Notes under the pieces: model-generated
What the model was told of the DNA's origin: nothing
Seen by the model: only the letters and a program-made list of their open reading frames with translations
Database searches by the model: none
Position numbers and translations under genes: made by a program
Shown: piece by piece, positions 6,033 to 10,137 of the stretch
How positions within the stretch are numbered: the stretch's first letter is position 1
Layout: the number at the start of each line of letters is the position of its first letter
Origin: Hyphomicrobiaceae bacterium
GTDB lineage: Bacteria; Pseudomonadota; Alphaproteobacteria; Rhizobiales; Hyphomicrobiaceae
NCBI GenBank assembly: GCA_017353825.1
Contig: JAFMSC010000115.1
Span: 1-10,137, forward strand
Direction: 5' to 3'
DNA length: 10,137 bases

Positions 6033-7040
6033 ATGCATGTGCTCATTGTGGGCGGGACGGGAGCGGCTGGACGGGTGCTCATCCGGCAGCTTCAGGGCGA
6101 CGGGCCGCCCGACTGTGTCAGCGTCATATCGCGGACGGCGACCAGCCTGCCCCTGCCAGGCGTGGCAAGGGTGCTGACCGGCCATTACGGCGACCTCGCC
6201 TGTTCCGGCGCCCTGGGGCCATGGCTGAAAGGCGTGGACGCGGTGGTCCACCTCGCCGATGGCCTCTCAGCCCTGCAGGAGCCGCGCTTGGCGGCGGATG
6301 GGGGCCATGCCGAGGCGCTGATGGCCGGCTCCGAGGGGCTGGCCGGGGCGGTGCGGGCGGCCGGCTTGCCGCTGTTCGTCTATGTGAGCTCCATCAAAGC
6401 GCTCTGCGATGAGAGCGATGACCGGGTGCTGACCGAGGGCTCACCGTCGCGGGCCACCAGCCTCTACGGGCGCTCAAAGCTCCGGCTCGAAGCGAACATC
6501 GCCAGGGTGCTGGCGGGTTCGGACACGCGCCTTGCCATTGTGCGCAACCCCGTCATGTACGCGCCAGCCAAGGCCGGCAGCATGGGCCGGCTCCTCCGGC
6601 TCGCCGACACCGCCTTGCCCTTGCCGCTGGGCGGCCTCAAGAACCGGCGCAGCCTGCTGGCGCTTGCCAACTTCGCCAGCGCGCTCAGCGCCATCGTGCG
6701 TTCCCCGCCGGGGCAGGCCGGCGGCGTATTCCATGTTGATGACGGGCCGGCGTTGAGCACCACGGAGATCGTGGCCACCCTGCGCGCCGCGCTCGGCCGT
6801 CCGCGCCGCCTCTTCCCGGTGGGCGATGCCGTGGCAGCGTTGGGGCGGCACCTGCCGCTGGCCGGTCCGGCCGCGCGCCGGCTCTACGGCTCCTTGCAGG
6901 TATCGGACGCGCACTTCCGCCAGACCTTCGATTGGACGCCGGCGGTCGAGACCAAGACGGCCCTGGCCGAGATGGCTGCAGCGCACGCGGCAGCGCGGGG
7001 CCCCAATACGATCAGCGAGGCAGCTCTCCGCCATGGATGA
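6033..7040 (+). CDS. NAD-dependent epimerase/dehydratase (extended SDR), nucleotide-sugar 4-epimerase/4-reductase type
   Basis: The product is 335 aa, normal for extended SDRs of the WbpV/Gne-like group. I chose ATG 6033 because the Rossmann strand MHVLIVGGTG begins there and GGGAGG lies about 13 nt upstream, a somewhat long spacing. GGTGAAG (7-13) is the dinucleotide-binding GxxGxxG loop. VVHLAD is at 71-76, and the catalytic set is YVSS (S119/S120) with YGRSK (Y145, K149). RNPVMYAP (171-178) and the N204-R205-R206 run before SLL are typical of the nucleotide-sugar-binding half, and the fold ends with FDWTP. It acts on a UDP-sugar in the cytoplasm; I cannot tell whether it epimerises C4 or reduces a 4-keto sugar. 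Its last 8 bases overlap the start of the ligase gene, so the two are translationally coupled. The nearby sugar-1-phosphate transferase suggests that it supplies the first sugar of a surface glycan. Confidence 0.88.
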   Translation: MHVLIVGGTGAAGRVLIRQLQGDGPPDCVSVISRTATSLPLPGVARVLTGHYGDLACSGALGPWLKGVDAVVHLADGLSALQEPRLAADGGHAEALMAGSEGLAGAVRAAGLPLFVYVSSIKALCDESDDRVLTEGSPSRATSLYGRSKLRLEANIARVLAGSDTRLAIVRNPVMYAPAKAGSMGRLLRLADTALPLPLGGLKNRRSLLALANFASALSAIVRSPPGQAGGVFHVDDGPALSTTEIVATLRAALGRPRRLFPVGDAVAALGRHLPLAGPAARRLYGSLQVSDAHFRQTFDWTPAVETKTALAEMAAAHAAARGPNTISEAALRHG

Positions 7041-8355
7041 CACCGTCGCGCGGCCGACGCTGAGACCGGCAGGAGAGAGGGCGGCGTGGCTGGCGACCGC
7101 GGTCTGGACCGCTCTGGGCGTCGTGCTCTGGATCATGTTTCCGATGACGGCCAGTGTGCTGCTACCGGCGTGCACGATTGCCCCGCTCGCCTGGTACGGT
7201 CTGGCCGAACGGCGGCTGCCCTTCTACCGGCCCAGTTTGGTGACGGCGTGGCTCGGCGTCGCCGCCGTCTACCTGGGCGTCAATGCCTCCTGGTCGTTGA
7301 GCCCGACCGACGCGGCGCGAACGGTCATCCTGGTGTTCTTAATGGTCGCAACACTGCAGGTGGTCTTCAACGCGCTGCCCGACCTCGCGGAGGCACCGCT
7401 CCAGGCCATGGCCGTGGGCGCGCTTGCGGGCGTGACGGCAGGCAGCGCGCTGCTCTGCTTCGAGGTGCTGACCGATCAGCTCCTGCGCCGCCTCCTCATC
7501 CACCTGGTGCCGGCGCTTGAGCCCCGGCCCCAACACGTGGCGATGGCGGGGGGACGTCTGATGCTGGCACCCTACCTGCCGAACCCCAACGTCAGCGTCC
7601 TCACGCTGCTGTTCTGGCCTGCCGCGCTGACGGCGAACCGCCTCGGCCTCATGCGGGCCCGCAAACACCTGGCGCTGGTGCTATTGGGGTCCGCCATCGT
7701 CGTGGCAACCGTGTACGCCTCCGAGCACGCCACCTCCCAGCTGGCGTTCCTCGGTGCGGCCGCGACGTTCCTCCTGTTCCGAATGCGGCCGAAGCTTGCC
7801 TTGCCGCTGGTGATCGCGGGCTGGATGGCGATGAACCTACTGGTGGTGCCGGTCGTCTCCGTCCTTTATAGCGCGGAGGCCTACCGTGTGCCCTGGCTGC
7901 CGGATAGCGCCCGGCACCGGGTGGTGATCTGGGGCTATACCAGCGGGCTGATCCCCAAGGCGCCCATGTTCGGGGCCGGCATTAGCACCGGACGAGCCTT
8001 GAACGAAGCCGCCGACGCCGTCGATACGCCGGTGGTACCGGGCACGCGGTATCACCTTGCCCCTGGCCTGCACAGCCACAACGCCTACCTGCAGGTCTGG
8101 TACGAAACCGGCGCCGTCGGAGCCTTCATCTTGCTCGGCCTCGGGCTGATCGTGCTGCGGTCGCTGTCGGGCTTCCCCGCGCCGATTGCGCCCTACCTGG
8201 TGGCCACGTTTGTGGCCTGCGCGCTCTCGGTCGCCACGGCCTTCGCCATCTGGGCGCCGTGGTTCATGGCGTCGCTGGCCATGGCCGCCATCTTCGCACG
8301 GGCGGGTGCGGTACTGCCGGAACGGGCCGCAAGGTCCGCCTCGCCGACGGGGTAG
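7033..8355 (+). CDS. O-antigen ligase / Wzy-like polymerase family membrane protein
   Basis: The product is 440 aa, the usual size for the WaaL/Wzy_C family. ATG 7033 overlaps the epimerase stop (ATGGATGA), and GAGG at 7017-7020 is a weak ribosome-binding site. The protein is almost wholly membrane-embedded, with about 10-12 hydrophobic segments between residues 18 and 424. The large periplasmic loop, about 282-350, carries the family signature R295-VVIW, then GYTSG, PMFGAG (311-316), and the catalytic-type HSHNAYL (347-353) followed by WYETGAVG (E358). In WaaL the loop histidine and arginine are needed to transfer glycan from undecaprenyl diphosphate to lipid A-core at the periplasmic face. 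Sequence alone does not separate ligase from polymerase or protein O-glycosyltransferase. The last 54 codons overlap the opposing GT4 gene, but they encode the final helix expected of the family, so this end looks genuine. Confidence 0.88.
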   Translation: MDDTVARPTLRPAGERAAWLATAVWTALGVVLWIMFPMTASVLLPACTIAPLAWYGLAERRLPFYRPSLVTAWLGVAAVYLGVNASWSLSPTDAARTVILVFLMVATLQVVFNALPDLAEAPLQAMAVGALAGVTAGSALLCFEVLTDQLLRRLLIHLVPALEPRPQHVAMAGGRLMLAPYLPNPNVSVLTLLFWPAALTANRLGLMRARKHLALVLLGSAIVVATVYASEHATSQLAFLGAAATFLLFRMRPKLALPLVIAGWMAMNLLVVPVVSVLYSAEAYRVPWLPDSARHRVVIWGYTSGLIPKAPMFGAGISTGRALNEAADAVDTPVVPGTRYHLAPGLHSHNAYLQVWYETGAVGAFILLGLGLIVLRSLSGFPAPIAPYLVATFVACALSVATAFAIWAPWFMASLAMAAIFARAGAVLPERAARSASPTG

Positions 8356-9356
8356 GGCGGCGCGGGTTGCCGTGTTGACGAGCAGCCCGCCGCCAGCCGC
8401 TCCAATTCGGCGAGAAGGCCGGCCACGACCGCAGCCGCCGCCACGAGCGCCAGGATCGGGTGACGGATGGAGAGGGTGGCCAATGCGATGAGGGCGGCAT
8501 TGGCCAAGCCAATGCGCAGCACGACGGCCGAGGGCCGTCCATCCCCCAGCGTGGCGCGCTGGTAGAAGTGCTGGCGGTGCGGCCGCCATACCTTCTCGCC
8601 ACGCACACAGCGCTTGGCGAGGGTGAGAGTCGCGTCGGCGACGAAATAGAAGGGCAGGATGAGCCCGGCCGCCCACAGCCCGCGCCAGGCCAGGTCAAGC
8701 ATCAGCCAGCCCAGCAGGAAGCCGAGCGCGATCGAGCCCGTGTCGCCCATGAAGACCTTGGCGGGATGCCAGTTCCAGAACAGGTAGCCGGCGGTCGCCG
8801 AGGCCACGACCAGGGCCAGCAGTTGCAGCGGACTTTCCGCATTGGCCATGGACACGACGAGGATATAGCCGGCGGCGACTGAAACGGTCTCGACGCCGGC
8901 GAGCCCGTCGATACCGTCCATGAAATTGAAGAGGTTGATAAACCACAGCCAAGCCAGGCCCATGAGCGCGCGCTCCGCCGCCAGGGGGAGCGCCGGCAAG
9001 GCACGGTGCTCCGGTCCGACGGAAGCCAACAGAAGCGCTACCGCGACGGCGTGCGTCGCCAGCCGTAGGGCGGGGGACAGTCCTCGACGGTCGTCAAGCC
9101 AGGAGACCATCGCGAGGGCGGCGAGCGTCCCCAGCAGCATGACGTGCTGGGCCGCCTCCGGTCCCCGCCAAAGCGGCCACAGGAGGAGGGCGGCAGCGAC
9201 GATAGTGGCCCCGGCGCCGGATGGCACTGGAACCGTGTGCATGCCGCGGTCGGTGGGCTGTTCGAGCCGTCCGTACGCGATCATCGCCCGCCAGTAGAGC
9301 CAGGTGAGTGACCAGGCGAACGCCAGCGCCAGAAGAGAAAGGATCGTTGCGCTCAC
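8193..9356 (-). CDS. Glycosyltransferase family 4 (MraY/WecA-like) undecaprenyl-phosphate sugar-1-phosphate transferase
   Basis: The product is 387 aa from the GTG at 9354-9356, chosen because GGAGG (plus 9361-9365) lies 4 nt upstream and the first helix starts immediately. The frame continues to 9590, but that extension looks non-coding. There are about ten hydrophobic segments. The family signatures occur in order: PTDRGMHTVPVPSGAG (34-49), LDDRRGLSP (87-95), NLFNFMDGIDGLAG (141-154, nucleotide/Mg binding), VFMGDTGS (201-208), and HRQHFYQRA (260-268) in the cytoplasmic loop. It should transfer a HexNAc-type sugar-1-phosphate from a UDP-sugar to undecaprenyl phosphate, starting a lipid-linked glycan, as WecA, WbpL and WreU do. 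Family members normally end near residue 330. Here a further alanine-rich tail (334-387) runs antisense through the ligase gene and probably arose by loss of an earlier stop. The gene faces the ligase and epimerase genes. Confidence 0.88.
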   Translation of the reverse strand: MSATILSLLALAFAWSLTWLYWRAMIAYGRLEQPTDRGMHTVPVPSGAGATIVAAALLLWPLWRGPEAAQHVMLLGTLAALAMVSWLDDRRGLSPALRLATHAVAVALLLASVGPEHRALPALPLAAERALMGLAWLWFINLFNFMDGIDGLAGVETVSVAAGYILVVSMANAESPLQLLALVVASATAGYLFWNWHPAKVFMGDTGSIALGFLLGWLMLDLAWRGLWAAGLILPFYFVADATLTLAKRCVRGEKVWRPHRQHFYQRATLGDGRPSAVVLRIGLANAALIALATLSIRHPILALVAAAAVVAGLLAELERLAAGCSSTRQPAPPYPVGEADLAARSGSTAPARAKMAAMASDAMNHGAQMAKAVATESAQATNVATR

Positions 9357-9930
9357 GGCGCCTCCACGTGTGAACAGGGTCAGACCGCTCGCGCCAACCG
9401 CCGTACTGGATCTCTGAGGGAACGGGCAAGGACGCTGACGCTTGCCAAGGAGCGCACAATGACCGTATGCGGCGCGTCCAGCCAGACGCCCGGCCCCGGG
9501 AGCCTGTGGACGAGTGTCAATTTGCGTGCAAGCGAGCGCTTTCGAGCAACGTTGGCGGTCGCCCTGCCATGCGTCCGGGAAGATCATCATCGGTCATCAC
9601 TCATGAAATGTCGTGTAGAGGTATCAGGCCCTCTGGGTCTCATATCATTCCTCTGTCGAGGACACGGCCGATCGCCGGCAGAGGACGTCGAAGCCGCCCA
9701 TAAACAGGACGCCGGCCGAGACGTTGGCCTTCATGCCCTCAACCCGCGAACGGCAGCGCGGCGGGATGATCGGCCCCAGCGCGGCGGCCTAGGAACGCGC
9801 GCAGCCTGCCAGATCCAAGGGCGGGGAGGCGCGGCGCTTGACGGGACGCGGCGGCCCGACCCAAGCTCCGGCGGGCGCCGAAGCGGACCACACCGTCTTC
9901 GGCATGGTTTGGTTCATCCTTGGGGCACCC
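9357..9930. other. 574-bp region without a convincing gene
   Basis: This lies between the divergent starts of the GT4 gene and the dehydrogenase gene. Open frames are present (for example plus 9459-9983 and a minus extension of the GT4 frame), but they are arginine- and glycine-rich shadows without family features. GGCAAG (9425-9430) and CTTGCC (9441-9446) form a 6-bp dyad with a 10-bp spacer, about 70-90 bp upstream of the GT4 start, and could be an operator. GCGTC/GACGC (9474-9478, 9485-9489) forms a small hairpin. About 9575-9660 is visibly less G+C-rich, with repeated CATC/TCATCA runs. Promoters for both flanking genes should be here, but I could not pick a good one. Confidence 0.5.
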
Positions 9931-10137
9931 ATGACGCGGCTGGCATTGATCGGCTTTGGCGAGGTCGGGCAGACCTTTGCTAGGGGCCTTGCGGGTAAGG
10001 AGGGCGTGCAGGTTGCCGCCTACGACCTGCTCTTCGACGACGACGAGAAGCAAGGCGGCATGATTGCGCGCGCCGAGGCGCTGGGCGTGCGCGTGGCCGC
10101 CGATGCGGCCGACGCCGCCCGCGAGGCGCACGTGGTG
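9931..10137 (+). CDS. NAD(P)-dependent oxidoreductase, 6-phosphogluconate/3-hydroxyisobutyrate dehydrogenase superfamily (DUF1932 type), 3'-truncated
   Basis: Only the first 69 residues are present. They open with the Rossmann strand RLALIGFGEVG, with the nucleotide loop G8-x-G10-x-x-G13. An acidic residue ends strand 2 (AYD, D32), which favours NAD over NADP. The run AYDLLFDD is what I recall from proteins pairing this domain with a C-terminal DUF1932 domain; that domain is outside the window, so the subfamily call rests on resemblance. ATG 9931 is preferred because the fold begins there. An in-frame ATG at 9904 would add nine residues (MVWFILGAP) and cannot be excluded, since neither has a strong ribosome-binding site. 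The frame stays open upstream to 9793. The substrate is unknown, and no functional link with the glycan genes is evident. Confidence 0.8.
   Translation, partial: MTRLALIGFGEVGQTFARGLAGKEGVQVAAYDLLFDDDEKQGGMIARAEALGVRVAADAADAAREAHVV

Noticed and set aside
9515..9520. Perfect TTGACA on the minus strand upstream of the GT4 gene
   Set aside because: The bases 16-18 bp downstream are G+C-rich (GGGGCC region) and give no acceptable -10 box.
9357..9590. Upstream extension of the GT4 frame on the minus strand by 78 codons
   Set aside because: The extension is not hydrophobic and not family-like, and a GGAGG-GTG start lies just before the first membrane helix.
9645..9734. 29-codon minus-strand frame starting MKANVSAGVLFMGG
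   Set aside because: The start looks membrane-like, but GAGGG is only a base or so before the ATG, the frame is very short, and I recognise no family.
9838..9867. TTGACG followed by CAAGCT as a promoter for the dehydrogenase gene
   Set aside because: The -10 match is only about 2 of 6, no better than chance.
9459..9983. 174-codon plus-strand frame before the dehydrogenase gene
   Set aside because: It is Arg/Gly-rich with no motif and overlaps the first 50 bp of the dehydrogenase in another frame, so it looks like a chance frame in G+C-rich DNA.
1..10137. CRISPR arrays, tRNA or rRNA genes, insertion-sequence ends, toxin-antitoxin or phage-defence genes
   Set aside because: I looked for regular direct repeats, tRNA-like cloverleaf sequence, transposase motifs and defence domains on both strands and found none.

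Overview
This G+C-rich window (roughly two-thirds G+C by eye) reads as a chromosomal segment of an alphaproteobacterium. Hyphomicrobiales (rhizobial relatives) is most likely. The grounds are the DUF4159 / large membrane protein gene pair, rhizobial-style CCTCTCCCCGCAAGCGGGGAGAGG-like intergenic hairpins, and the polysaccharide gene set. I cannot name a genus. I see no rRNA, tRNA, CRISPR array, transposase or phage gene.

Layout. (1) 1-4436, + strand: the 3' part of a DUF4159 membrane protein, then a complete 705-aa membrane protein with a von Willebrand A (MIDAS) domain and a glutamine-amidotransferase-like module. This resembles the downstream half of the MoxR ATPase / DUF58 / BatA-like envelope operons; the expected upstream genes are outside the window. 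A degenerate direct repeat lies in the gap before and in the gap after the second gene. (2) 4588-5676, - strand: an exported alpha/beta-hydrolase of the homoserine O-acetyltransferase (MetX) superfamily, separated from the first pair by a convergent hairpin. (3) 6033-9356: a surface-polysaccharide cluster. It has an extended-SDR sugar-nucleotide epimerase/reductase translationally overlapping an O-antigen ligase/polymerase-like membrane protein, both on +. A WecA/WbpL-type polyprenyl-phosphate sugar-1-phosphate transferase on - runs tail-to-tail into the ligase gene with about 163 bp of coding overlap. (4) 9357-9930: 574 bp with no convincing gene. (5) 9931-end: the N-terminus of a DUF1932-type NAD(P)-dependent dehydrogenase, cut by the window edge.

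How the genes could work together. The epimerase/reductase would make the first nucleotide sugar, the sugar-1-phosphate transferase would load it on undecaprenyl phosphate, and the ligase-fold protein would transfer or polymerise the finished glycan at the periplasmic face. The DUF4159/vWA pair is a separate, poorly understood envelope system. The two genes share a recurring GATase-like sub-motif without an evident catalytic cysteine, and this is the most interesting protein-level signal in the window. The repeat pair and the long convergent overlap are the most interesting DNA-level signals. None of this amounts to a clearly new defence or mobile system.
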